Shown: piece after piece, positions 50,353 to 58,498 of the stretch | Numbering within the stretch: position 1 is the stretch's first letter | Layout: each line of letters starts with the position of its first letter | Assembly (NCBI GenBank): GCA_900540305.1 | Contig: UQFL01000003.1 | Location: 1-64,000, forward strand | DNA: 64,000 bases | Source of the DNA: an uncultured Oscillospiraceae bacterium | Lineage (GTDB): Bacteria > Bacillota > Clostridia > Oscillospirales > Acutalibacteraceae | Direction of reading: 5' to 3' | Translations under genes and position numbers: made by a program | The notes under the pieces: generated by a model | The model's input: only the letters and a program-made list of their open reading frames with translations | The model's database searches: none | Told to the model about the DNA's origin: nothing

Positions 50353-50381
50353 ATTATAGTACTTCGCATTTAATTCGTCAA
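50353..50381 (-). promoter_or_regulatory. Promoter of ilvC
   Basis: On the minus strand TTGACG (50376-50381), 17-bp spacer, consensus TATAAT (50353-50358). The leader of about 68 nt contains an ACACAT/ATGTGC stem but is too short for a T-box. Confidence 0.85.
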
Positions 50382-50401
50382 GGCTTTTTGCCGATTATTA
50401 C

Positions 50402-50430
50402 TTGTAAAATGAGCGTATAAGTAGTAATAT
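50402..50430 (+). promoter_or_regulatory. Possible promoter of the DUF815 ATPase gene
   Basis: TTGTAA (50402-50407), 17-bp spacer, TAATAT (50425-50430). A weaker match, back to back with the ilvC promoter. Confidence 0.45.
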
Positions 50431-50483
50431 AACATTAAATAAAAGATTTAGAACATATTTAATGAAAAGAGTGACAAGATAAA

Positions 50484-51716
50484 ATGAATAAAGCACAGGA
50501 ACTTAGATTTTATATAGAGGCGCTTTGCGTTTACGACCTTAAAAAAGACGAGGTTATCGCCTCCCTTCTTGACCTGCTTCAAAGCATAAATTCCGAAAAG
50601 GTACTTGAAAAGCAGAGTGAATTTTTCAGGCAGGTTACAAAGCGCAAATCACTTAAAGAGTATATTTCTAAAATCATACTCAAAGATGATAACCCGTTCA
50701 CAAAAGCGGCGGCAAGCTCAGATGCGGACAAGCTTGCGCCGTCTGTATTAGAGGGCGTTAAAAGCGACTTGCAGAAACTGGAGGCTATTGCAAACATAAG
50801 ACCCGAGGATATTTATATGTCCGTTGGAAGCGGAGATTTGCAGAATGTACTCAAAACCCTGCCCGCCTGGGAAACAGGAAAAGGCGTTGCGCCCCTTGAA
50901 GAAAACTGGGGAGAATGTATACCTGCCCTTATCGAATACCACAAGAAAAACGGCTACGGTATGTATTCAAAATACACGGCGTTCACTTGGCGCAACCACA
51001 ATTTATTCCCTCTTTCGGGAACAGACCCGATTTTGCTTTCAGATTTGAAAAACTACGAACTTCAGAGAAAGCAGGTTATTGATAACACAGAGAGTTTCGT
51101 AAACGGTTATCCGTCAAACAATGTGCTCCTTTACGGCGACAGAGGTACAGGAAAAAGCTCCACAGTTCACGCCGTTCTCAACGCATATGCAAAAGACGGA
51201 CTTCGTATGATTGAGATTTCAAAGAGTGATATTCCCGACCTCACTCTTATCAGAGAAATACTTGCAGAAATACCGATGAAATTCATCATCTTTATAGACG
51301 ACCTGTGCTTTGATTCGCACGACGATTCGTTCGGCGAACTTAAAGCCGCGCTTGAGGGCAGCCTCTCAGGCAGAAAGCACAATACGCTTATTTATGCAAC
51401 ATCAAACAGGCGTCATCTTATTAAAGAGAGCTTTTCAGACCGTGACAACGATATAAACAGAAACGACATTATGCAGGAACAGCTGAGCCTTTCAGACAGA
51501 TTCGGTCTTTCAATCACCTTTGTTAACCCCGACAAAAAGGCTTATCTTGATATTGTTGAGAAAATTGCGCAGGACAGAAAGCTTGATGTTGACAAAGACA
51601 GACTTTTCCTTGTTGCGGAACAATGGGCTTCACGCAAGGGCGGCCGCTCTCCACGCTGCGCAAGGCAGTTTATTGACTTTGTTGAAAGCGCAGAAAAGCG
51701 TGGAAAAGAATGGTAA
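50484..51716 (+). CDS. DUF815 family AAA+ ATPase
   Basis: 410 residues. The N-terminal ~180 residues are helical with no known motif. The DUF815 ATPase core has NNVLLYGDRGTGKSSTVHA (Walker A about 211-221), Walker B FIIFIDDLCFD, sensor-1 NTLIYATSNRRHLI and the C-terminal RSPRCARQFIDFV. Related proteins are sometimes coded near IstB/DnaA-like ATPases, but the role is unknown. The RBS is weak (GAGTGACAAG). It precedes a two-component system by 115 bp without an obvious terminator, so read-through is possible. Confidence 0.88.
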   Translation: MNKAQELRFYIEALCVYDLKKDEVIASLLDLLQSINSEKVLEKQSEFFRQVTKRKSLKEYISKIILKDDNPFTKAAASSDADKLAPSVLEGVKSDLQKLEAIANIRPEDIYMSVGSGDLQNVLKTLPAWETGKGVAPLEENWGECIPALIEYHKKNGYGMYSKYTAFTWRNHNLFPLSGTDPILLSDLKNYELQRKQVIDNTESFVNGYPSNNVLLYGDRGTGKSSTVHAVLNAYAKDGLRMIEISKSDIPDLTLIREILAEIPMKFIIFIDDLCFDSHDDSFGELKAALEGSLSGRKHNTLIYATSNRRHLIKESFSDRDNDINRNDIMQEQLSLSDRFGLSITFVNPDKKAYLDIVEKIAQDRKLDVDKDRLFLVAEQWASRKGGRSPRCARQFIDFVESAEKRGKEW

Positions 51717-51831
51717 AAAAGTCAATATCTTGTTTATAATTTCTTTACAAATTTCACTAATTGTTAACGCAAAAATAAAATTATGAACAAAAACAAATGT
51801 TAATATTTCCCCATAAGAAAGGAGAACCACT

Positions 51832-52527
51832 ATGAGCAATAAAATTCTTGTTGTTGATGACGATTTAAACATCTGCGAGCTTCTTAAGCTTTATCTTGAA
51901 AACGAGGGTCACACCGTTTTCGTTGCCAATGACGGTCAGGCCGCTGTTGACACTTTCAAGGCAAAAGAGCCCGATCTTGTTTTGCTTGACATTATGCTGC
52001 CTAAAATGGACGGCTGGCAGGTTTGCAGAGAAATCAGAAAAACCTCTTCCGTGCCGATTATCATGCTGACAGCAAAAGGCGAAACATTCGACAAGGTGCT
52101 CGGTCTTGAACTCGGAGCGGACGACTATGTAACAAAGCCGTTTGACGCAAAAGAGGTTATGGCGAGAATCAAAGCCGTTCTTCGCCGCGCAAAATCAGAA
52201 AATGAAAATGCGCCTCAGGAAAAGAAAGTTGTTGTTTACGACAAACTTGAAATCAATATTGAAAACTACGAGATGAAAGTTAACGGCGTTGTTGTTGATA
52301 CACCGCCGAAAGAACTTGAACTCATTTATCATTTTGCTTCAAACCCCAACAGAGTTTACACAAGAGACCAGCTTCTTGACGAGGTATGGGGATTTGATTA
52401 CTACGGCGACTCAAGAACGGTTGATGTTCATGTTAAAAGACTTCGTGAAAAGCTTGAGGGCGTTTCAGACAAATGGTCGCTCAAAACCGTTTGGGGCGTA
52501 GGTTATAAATTTGAAACTAAAGAATAA
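51832..52527 (+). CDS. OmpR-family response regulator
   Basis: 231 residues, start ATG 51832 with AAAGGAGAA upstream. Receiver domain 1-118 with acidic pocket VVDDD (7-11), phospho-acceptor Asp53 in VLLDIMLPKMDG, T in IIMLTAKGE and K in YVTKPFD. Winged-helix DNA-binding domain about 133-229 (PPKELELIYHFASNPNRVYT, GDSRTVDVHVKRLREKLE, VWGVGYKFE). Partner of the histidine kinase 42 bp downstream and operonic with an HtrA protease, the arrangement of envelope-stress systems of the WalRK/CssRS kind. Confidence 0.95.
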   Translation: MSNKILVVDDDLNICELLKLYLENEGHTVFVANDGQAAVDTFKAKEPDLVLLDIMLPKMDGWQVCREIRKTSSVPIIMLTAKGETFDKVLGLELGADDYVTKPFDAKEVMARIKAVLRRAKSENENAPQEKKVVVYDKLEINIENYEMKVNGVVVDTPPKELELIYHFASNPNRVYTRDQLLDEVWGFDYYGDSRTVDVHVKRLREKLEGVSDKWSLKTVWGVGYKFETKE

Positions 52528-52569
52528 ATTTTAAAACGAGGAAGTTAAAACCGATAAGGATTTGTAAGT

Positions 52570-54120
52570 ATGGCGGGTAAAATAAACATCGGAAATAAGT
52601 TTGAAAAAGCGCTCATAAAAGTGACAGAGCTTTTGCATATAAAACCGAATATTTTCACAAAATACTTTCTGACCTTTGCGGCAATACTGCTCACAGTGCT
52701 GCTTGTTCTCGGCTCAACGCTCACTCTGCTTGTGAATAACTACACGATAAACGAGCGCACAACGCTGTTAAAGCAGAATGTGTATTCAATAGCGAACACT
52801 GTTGAGGGCACTCTCGAAACGCAGGAGATGAACTCACGCTATTCTATAGAAAAAGCGCTTTTGTGCCAAACGCTCGCCACCGTTTCACAGTCAATAGACG
52901 CAGATATTTTTGTGTGCGACACAGGCGGAAACATTATTCTTTGCAGGGATATGACAAACGGCGGTTCGGTGCTCGGTTATTTTCCGAGCTGCAGCACCCA
53001 CGGCAAAATAGTTATGAGCAGCAATATTCTTTCCGCAGTTTATCAGCAGGGAGAAATTGTTGAAAAAACTGTTGTTTCAGGCACTTCGTGTTTTGTTGTG
53101 GGCAGACCCGTTTATTCTAACGGAGAAATTATAGGAACGGTTTTTGCCATTTCTAATTCAGGTATGCCGAGCCTTTCTGTTACAGTATTCCGATTATTTT
53201 CCATCTCCGCATTTATCTGCTTAATTTTTGCGTTTCTCTGTATATACTATTTAACGAAAAGAATGGTTACTCCGCTTCAGCAAATGAGCAAGGCAGCAAA
53301 GCAGTTTGCAGTAGGCGATTTTTCGTGCAGAGTTAAAATTGAAGGCGAGGACGAAATGGCGGACCTCGGAAACGCCTTTAACGATATGGCGGATGCGCTT
53401 GATGTGCTTGAAGGCTCGAGAAGAAGCTTTGTTTCAAATGTTTCCCACGAGCTTAAAACACCGATGACATCTATTGCAGGATTTATCGACGGTATTCTTG
53501 ACGGCACTATACCGAAAGAAAAGCAGGATTATTACCTTAAAATAGTCAGCACAGAAGTGCAGAGGCTTTCAAGGCTTGTTGTTTCAATGCTCAATATGAG
53601 TAAAATCGAAAGCGGCGACCTTGAAATGAAACCGTCAAAATACGATATATCAGACCAGATTATTCAAATTCTTCTGACATTTGAGCAGAAAATAGAGAAC
53701 AAGCATATAGACATACGGGGACTTGATAAGCTTGTACCCACATATATTGTTGCGGACCCCGATATGATTTATCAGTGTATCTACAACCTTGTTGACAACG
53801 CCGTTAAATTTACAAACGACGGCGGATACATTGAAGTTAGACTTAAAGACACGGGCACTCAAATAGAGCTTAGCATCAAAAACAGCGGAACCGGTATAAA
53901 CGCTGAGGATCTTTCAAGAGTTTTTGAAAGATTTTATAAGGCGGATAAGAGCAGAAGTCTCGATTCAAAAGGCGCAGGGCTCGGTCTGTATCTTGTTAAG
54001 CTTATGATTGAAATGCACTCAGGCAGAGTAACAGCTAAGAGCGAAAGCGAGGACACCGCTGAATTTTCATTTACACTGCCGAAGCAATACAGCCCCGTTT
54101 ATATTAAGGAGACAAGATAA
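52570..54120 (+). CDS. Membrane sensor histidine kinase
   Basis: 516 residues. Two membrane helices (about 34-58 and 205-232) flank an extracellular dCache/PAS-like sensor of about 145 residues (FVCDTGGNIILCRDMTNGGS). Then come HAMP (about 232-285), HisKA with phospho-acceptor His293 in SNVSHELKTPMTSIAGFIDG, and the ATPase domain with NLVDNAVKFTND (N box), a degenerate G1 (IELSIKNSGTGI, where DTGxGI is usual), F box RVFERFYKADKSR and G2 GAGLGLYLVK. The Asn in place of the usual Asp in the G1 box is notable, but kinases with SNSG/NSGxGI are known. Followed by htrA after 2 bp. Confidence 0.93.
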   Translation: MAGKINIGNKFEKALIKVTELLHIKPNIFTKYFLTFAAILLTVLLVLGSTLTLLVNNYTINERTTLLKQNVYSIANTVEGTLETQEMNSRYSIEKALLCQTLATVSQSIDADIFVCDTGGNIILCRDMTNGGSVLGYFPSCSTHGKIVMSSNILSAVYQQGEIVEKTVVSGTSCFVVGRPVYSNGEIIGTVFAISNSGMPSLSVTVFRLFSISAFICLIFAFLCIYYLTKRMVTPLQQMSKAAKQFAVGDFSCRVKIEGEDEMADLGNAFNDMADALDVLEGSRRSFVSNVSHELKTPMTSIAGFIDGILDGTIPKEKQDYYLKIVSTEVQRLSRLVVSMLNMSKIESGDLEMKPSKYDISDQIIQILLTFEQKIENKHIDIRGLDKLVPTYIVADPDMIYQCIYNLVDNAVKFTNDGGYIEVRLKDTGTQIELSIKNSGTGINAEDLSRVFERFYKADKSRSLDSKGAGLGLYLVKLMIEMHSGRVTAKSESEDTAEFSFTLPKQYSPVYIKETR

Positions 54121-54122
54121 TT

Positions 54123-55571
54123 ATGAACAACGATTACGAAAACGATTTCAATAAACAAACAACAAATAACGAGCCGAGCGGCGAACCTGACCAAAACGGC
54201 TCAACATATCATTATTCCTATACGGGAGCGGGTAATTCAAACCCAAATGCAACTAATTATTACAGCGCTCCTAAGCAAAGCGCCGCACCCGATAACGGCG
54301 GCAAGCATAAAAAGCAAAAGGCTGTTCAGTATGACGAATTCGGCAATCCGATTAAGCCTAAAAAGAATAAAACAGCTGCTACAATAGGCATAGTTGTTGC
54401 AATATGCGCTGTGCTTGCGATAATCGGACTTGTTGTTTCTTTCTCAACAACAACTTCAACAAAAGAAAAAGAGAGCACAACAAGCTCATCATCAGCTCAG
54501 GCGCAGACTCAGGAACAGGGCGAAGTTGCAAAACAGGACGGCGAGGGCAATTACACCGTTGCAGGCATTGCCGAAAACTGCATTGATTCTTGCGTAGGTA
54601 TAACAGTATATGCGGATTCAAGTGCATACAGCGATTTTTACGGCTACGGATACGGCTCTGAACAGCAGTCATCAAGCGGAAAAACAATTTCCGGAGAAGG
54701 CTCAGGTATCCTTATGCTTGAGGACGGCTCAAAAACTTATGTTCTCACCTGCGCACATGTAATAAGCGACGGCTCTGCTTTCACAGTTACACTTGAGAAC
54801 GGCGACGAATATGAAGCCACAATGGTAGGCTATGACAGCCAGACAGATATAGGCGTTCTTTCAATAAACGCAACAGGTCTTAAAATTGCAGAATTTGCAG
54901 ATTCAAGCCAGACGGTTGTAGGCGAACAGGTTGTTGCAATCGGATGCCCCGGCGGTCTTGAGTTTATGAACAGCGTTACAAGCGGATATGTTTCAGCGCT
55001 TGACAGACCTATTTCTTCCTCAATCGGTTATGATACAGAGTGTATTCAGATTGATGCGGCAATCAACCCCGGCAACAGCGGCGGCGCACTCTTTAATATG
55101 CAGGGTCAGGTTATAGGCGTTAACTCCTCAAAAATTGCGGCAACAGAGTATGAGGGTATCGGATTTGCTGTTCCCAGCAACACGGCTATTGAAACCGCAA
55201 ACAGCCTTATTAAGGTAGGCTATGTTGAGGGAAGAGCAAAAATAGGCGTCACCTACAATACAATAACCAACTACTCAAATTCAGAGGCTATCTTAAATGC
55301 GCTCTCAGAACTCGGATATGAAAATGCACAGGGCACAATGGTAATCAGCGAAGTTTCATCTGATTCCGACCTTGCGGACAAGGATATTCGCGCATATGAT
55401 ATGATTGTTGCGGTAAACGGCGAAACACTTACCGACACCGATATTATGACCTCAAAACTTGCAGACAGCAAACCTGGAGACACCTTAAAGCTTACTATCG
55501 CAAGAATTGAGAATAATCAGATAAAAACATTTGAAGTTGACTGCACCCTCATAGAATCAAAGGGCAACTGA
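54123..55571 (+). CDS. htrA: Membrane-anchored HtrA/DegP-type serine protease with PDZ domain
   Basis: 482 residues. A polar, Asn/Gln/Tyr-rich cytoplasmic N-terminus (1-85, with QYDEFGNPIKPKKNK), one membrane helix (about 88-108) and a Ser/Gln linker precede the protease domain (about 140-370). Catalytic triad His212 (CAHV), Asp242 (TDIG) and Ser319 (GNSGG). The C-terminal PDZ domain (about 375-475) has MVISEVSSDSDLADKDIRAY and VNGETLTDTD. Quality-control protease for misfolded exported proteins. GGAG for its start lies inside the kinase gene, so the three genes form one envelope-stress operon. Confidence 0.96.
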   Translation: MNNDYENDFNKQTTNNEPSGEPDQNGSTYHYSYTGAGNSNPNATNYYSAPKQSAAPDNGGKHKKQKAVQYDEFGNPIKPKKNKTAATIGIVVAICAVLAIIGLVVSFSTTTSTKEKESTTSSSSAQAQTQEQGEVAKQDGEGNYTVAGIAENCIDSCVGITVYADSSAYSDFYGYGYGSEQQSSSGKTISGEGSGILMLEDGSKTYVLTCAHVISDGSAFTVTLENGDEYEATMVGYDSQTDIGVLSINATGLKIAEFADSSQTVVGEQVVAIGCPGGLEFMNSVTSGYVSALDRPISSSIGYDTECIQIDAAINPGNSGGALFNMQGQVIGVNSSKIAATEYEGIGFAVPSNTAIETANSLIKVGYVEGRAKIGVTYNTITNYSNSEAILNALSELGYENAQGTMVISEVSSDSDLADKDIRAYDMIVAVNGETLTDTDIMTSKLADSKPGDTLKLTIARIENNQIKTFEVDCTLIESKGN

Positions 55572-55604
55572 TAACTAACTAAAAGTTCTCAAAATATAAT
55601 ACAG

Positions 55605-55648
55605 AAACACCCCGTGAAATCAATCGTTTCACGGGGTGTTTTCTTTTA
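55605..55648 (+). terminator. Intrinsic terminator of the RR-HK-htrA operon
   Basis: Perfect 15-bp stem (55605-55619 with 55627-55641), then TTCTTTT. Confidence 0.95.
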
Positions 55649-55662
55649 TAGAAGAATAAGAA

Positions 55663-55689
55663 ACGGCAGATTCGCTATGAACCTGCCGT
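55663..55689 (-). terminator. Intrinsic terminator of ilvA-ridA
   Basis: ACGGCAG (55663-55669) pairs with CTGCCGT (55683-55689). On the minus strand TTCTTATTCTT follows. Confidence 0.75.
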
Positions 55690-55711
55690 GATTTATTATT
55701 ATAATTACATA

Positions 55712-56083
55712 TTATAACTCTGCTATAACTTCTACTTCACAGAGAACGCCTTTCGGCAAATCCTTTACAGCAACGCAGCTTCTTGCGGGCTTTGATGTGA
55801 AATACTCGCCGTAAACAGCGTTAAAAGCCGCAAAATCGTTTATATCAGCAAGGAAGCACACTGTTTTAACAGCCTTATCAAGGCTTGTGCCTGCTGCTTC
55901 ACAAACAGCTTTAAGATTTTCGCACACCTGCTTTGTCTGTGCTTCAATTGTCTGCGCCTCAACTGCGCCTGTTGCGGGGTTGATTGCAATCTGTCCGCTT
56001 GTAAAAAGAAGTCCGTTCGCCTTTACTGCCTGGCTGTAAGGTCCGATTGCATCGGGCGCATTTTTAGTTGAAACATAATCCAT
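55712..56083 (-). CDS. ridA: RidA family enamine/imine deaminase
   Basis: 123-residue trimeric enzyme hydrolysing reactive 2-aminoacrylate and 2-aminocrotonate released by PLP enzymes. ATG 56083 is chosen because AAAGG lies 9 nt upstream; a start three codons earlier overlaps the RBS. Motifs are APDAIGPYSQAVKANG, FTSGQIAINPATG with the substrate-binding region, and the signature SKPARSCVAVKDLPKGVLCE with the catalytic Arg and terminal Glu. It lies 39 bp after ilvA, whose enzyme makes the very intermediate RidA clears. Confidence 0.95.
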   Translation of the reverse strand: MDYVSTKNAPDAIGPYSQAVKANGLLFTSGQIAINPATGAVEAQTIEAQTKQVCENLKAVCEAAGTSLDKAVKTVCFLADINDFAAFNAVYGEYFTSKPARSCVAVKDLPKGVLCEVEVIAEL

Positions 56084-56122
56084 TATAATCATCCTTTCAA
56101 AATCATTTTAAATCAAATAATA

Positions 56123-57325
56123 TTATCTGTCGCAAACTTCAAATCCTGCATCACGAAGCGCATCCTTGATTGCAACAACATGAGCATAGTCCCTTGTTTC
56201 AACCTCTATTCTGAGATAGCAGTCTGTAATATTCATATCAAGGTCTGTGCTGTCATAATTAATACTTGTTACATTTGCGCCCGTCTGAGCGATAATCTTT
56301 GAAACATCGGAAAGCTGACCCGGCTTATCTGAAAGCGCTATTGTAATATTAGCAGTTCTGCCGCTCATTTTGAGACCTCTTTCAATAACTCTTGAAAGAA
56401 TTGTAACATCAATATTACCGCCTGAAACAAGGCAACAAACATTTTTGCCGTCAATATCGGGGATTTTGCCTGCAAGAACAGCCGCAACGGGAACTGCGCC
56501 AGCACCCTCTGCAATAAGTTTCTGCTGTTCAAGCAATGTTAAGATTGCAAGGGCTATTTCGTCATCAGAAACGGTAACGATACCATCCACATATTTCTGA
56601 ACCATTTCATATGTAAGGTCGCCGGGAGTTTTAACCGCAATACCGTCTGCAATAGTCTGAACCTTTTCAAGCGTTTCTATTTTTCCGTCATTTATGGAGT
56701 GCTCCATACTCGGCGCACCCTGCGCCTGAACACCGTAAACCTTGCAATTCGGGTTAATCTGCTTAATTGTATATGCAACGCCTGAAATAAGACCGCCGCC
56801 GCCGATGGGAACGATAACTACATCGGCATTCGGAAGCTGTTCCATAATCTCAAGACCTATTGTTCCCTGACCTGCAATAACATCGGGGTCATCAAACGGA
56901 TGAATAAAACAGTAACCTTTTTCATCTCTGAGCTGTATTGCCTTATTATAAGCGTCATCATAAACGCCCTTTACCATACATACTTCTGCGCCGAAACGCT
57001 TTGTAGCCTCCACCTTTGATATGGGAGCGCCGTCTGGAAGGCAGATAAGGCTTTTAATTCCGCTTTTTGTTGCCGCAAGCGCAACACCCTGAGCGTGGTT
57101 ACCTGCTGAGCAAGCTATTACGCCCTTTTTCTTTTCCTCGTCTGAAAGCTGGCTGATTTTAAAATAAGCACCCCTAACCTTAAATGAACCCGTAACCTGA
57201 AGATTCTCTGTTTTAAGGTACACATTTGTTCCTTTTCTGATATTCGGGGCTAAAATCATATCGGTTTCCCTGATTATCTCTTTCAAAACTCTTGCCGCTT
57301 TATATACTCTGTCAAGTGTGAGCAT
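56123..57325 (-). CDS. ilvA: Threonine ammonia-lyase (dehydratase) with ACT domain
   Basis: PLP enzyme turning threonine into 2-oxobutanoate, the first step toward isoleucine. 400 residues from ATG 57325 (8 nt after GGGAG); ATG 57328 directly before is equally possible. PLP-binding Lys49 in TGSFKVRGAY, ACSAGNHAQGVALAA, the Gly-rich phosphate loop VPIGGGGLISG, and C-terminal LVSGGNID. A single ACT domain (about 325-400, ALSDKPGQLSDVSKIIAQTG) like the short clostridial and TdcB-related enzymes, rather than the two-domain E. coli IlvA. Feedback regulation cannot be told from sequence. Confidence 0.94.
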   Translation of the reverse strand: MLTLDRVYKAARVLKEIIRETDMILAPNIRKGTNVYLKTENLQVTGSFKVRGAYFKISQLSDEEKKKGVIACSAGNHAQGVALAATKSGIKSLICLPDGAPISKVEATKRFGAEVCMVKGVYDDAYNKAIQLRDEKGYCFIHPFDDPDVIAGQGTIGLEIMEQLPNADVVIVPIGGGGLISGVAYTIKQINPNCKVYGVQAQGAPSMEHSINDGKIETLEKVQTIADGIAVKTPGDLTYEMVQKYVDGIVTVSDDEIALAILTLLEQQKLIAEGAGAVPVAAVLAGKIPDIDGKNVCCLVSGGNIDVTILSRVIERGLKMSGRTANITIALSDKPGQLSDVSKIIAQTGANVTSINYDSTDLDMNITDCYLRIEVETRDYAHVVAIKDALRDAGFEVCDR

Positions 57326-57367
57326 CATAACATCTCCCGTTATAAACATTTCAATTTTAATTAAATT

Positions 57368-57396
57368 ATTTTAATACTTATAATTGAGTTTGTCAA
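57368..57396 (-). promoter_or_regulatory. Promoter of ilvA-ridA
   Basis: On the minus strand consensus TTGACA (57391-57396), 17-bp spacer, TAAAAT (57368-57373). Confidence 0.85.
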
Positions 57397-57448
57397 TCAC
57401 TGAGGAAAAACACAAATACCAAATAATACCGGCACAGGCTATTTTATA

Positions 57449-57477
57449 TTGACTTTATTATAAATATGTTTTAAAAT
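57449..57477 (+). promoter_or_regulatory. Promoter of the substrate-binding lipoprotein gene
   Basis: TTGACT (57449-57454), 17-bp spacer, TAAAAT (57472-57477). Confidence 0.75.
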
Positions 57478-57513
57478 TAGAGTGTTAATGCTGAATTAGG
57501 GGGATAAACAATA

Positions 57514-58371
57514 TTGAAATCGTTTAAAAAAGTTCTTGCAATCATTCTTTGCGTTGCTCTTGTAGGAGTTCTTTTTGCAGGCTGCGCATCAAGTGAAACA
57601 GCAGACGAAATTACAGATAAAACAATGCTTGTAGCTTACACAGAGGAAAATGCTCCTTTCATCTACACAGATGAAAACGGTAATCTTACAGGCTTTGATG
57701 TTGAAGTAGTGGCTAATATTTTTGAATCCGTTAAGGGCGACTATGACAACTATAAATTTGTTCAGGTTGAAGAGGGTTATGTTCTCGGCGAAGATGTTGC
57801 ATACACAGACAGCGAGGGCAACGACTATGTTGCCGATATTTTCTGCGGAGGTATGCAGAAAGATGTTGGCACTGTTAACGAGGATTACTACTGGACAGAT
57901 GATATTATCAGCAACAAAGTAGTTACTGTTGTTAAGGACAGCGCTATTACATCATACAACGACCTCAGCGGCGTAACGGCAGGCGTTGTTTCAGACCTTG
58001 CGGCTCAGGCTCTTGACGAAAACACAGCTATTAAAAACCGTCTTGCAGGCGTAAATACATATGCAAATCTTGACGAGGCTTTCGCTGCACTTGAGGCAGG
58101 CGAAATCGGAGCAGTTATTGCAAACGATTTTGACCTTTACAAAAATTCCGCTTCAAGTTCATACAACATGCTTGACGGATCGCTCAAAACTGTTAATTAC
58201 GGATTTGCTTTTGACAAAGCTACAGGTTATGCAGACAGCTTCAATGAGGCTATTACAGAAATGCTTTCACCCGACTACGGCGACGGAGACACACTTACCC
58301 CATTAGTTGAAAAGTATTTTTCAAATTCAGCCGCTTGCGTTTTCACTGTTGAAACAGAAACTGAACAATAA
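57514..58371 (+). CDS. Amino-acid ABC transporter substrate-binding lipoprotein (SBP_bac_3)
   Basis: 285 residues from a TTG start (57514) 10 nt after AGGGGG. Lipoprotein signal with lipobox FAGC (Cys24), so it is membrane-tethered outside. Family 3 solute-binding fold: MLVAYTEENAPFIYTDENG, LTGFDVEVVANIFE, SNKVVTVVKDSAITSYNDLS, then ANLDEAFAALEAGEIGAVI and YGFAFDKATGYADSFNEAI. An insertion of about 20 residues (EEGYVLGEDVAYTDSEG) lies where usual family members have the loop before the hinge. No permease or ATPase lies beside it, so it must use a transporter coded elsewhere or act as a sensor. Confidence 0.88.
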   Translation: MKSFKKVLAIILCVALVGVLFAGCASSETADEITDKTMLVAYTEENAPFIYTDENGNLTGFDVEVVANIFESVKGDYDNYKFVQVEEGYVLGEDVAYTDSEGNDYVADIFCGGMQKDVGTVNEDYYWTDDIISNKVVTVVKDSAITSYNDLSGVTAGVVSDLAAQALDENTAIKNRLAGVNTYANLDEAFAALEAGEIGAVIANDFDLYKNSASSSYNMLDGSLKTVNYGFAFDKATGYADSFNEAITEMLSPDYGDGDTLTPLVEKYFSNSAACVFTVETETEQ

Positions 58372-58386
58372 AATATCCTTATTATA

Positions 58387-58418
58387 AAAAAGCCTGCTTC
58401 AAGCAGGCTTTTATTTTT
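58387..58418 (+). terminator. Intrinsic terminator
   Basis: AAAAGCCTGC and GCAGGCTTTT around a 5-nt loop (58388-58412), followed by a T-rich tail. It ends the lipoprotein transcript. Confidence 0.93.
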
Positions 58419-58431
58419 GATTAAACGGGTA

Positions 58432-58460
58432 TTGACATAAAAAAATTAATATGATGTAAT
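58432..58460 (+). promoter_or_regulatory. Promoter of the GH29 gene
   Basis: Consensus TTGACA (58432-58437), 17-bp spacer, TGTAAT (58455-58460). Confidence 0.75.
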
Positions 58461-58498
58461 TAAGCTGATAAATCACTTTTGATTTTAAGGGGAAAAAT

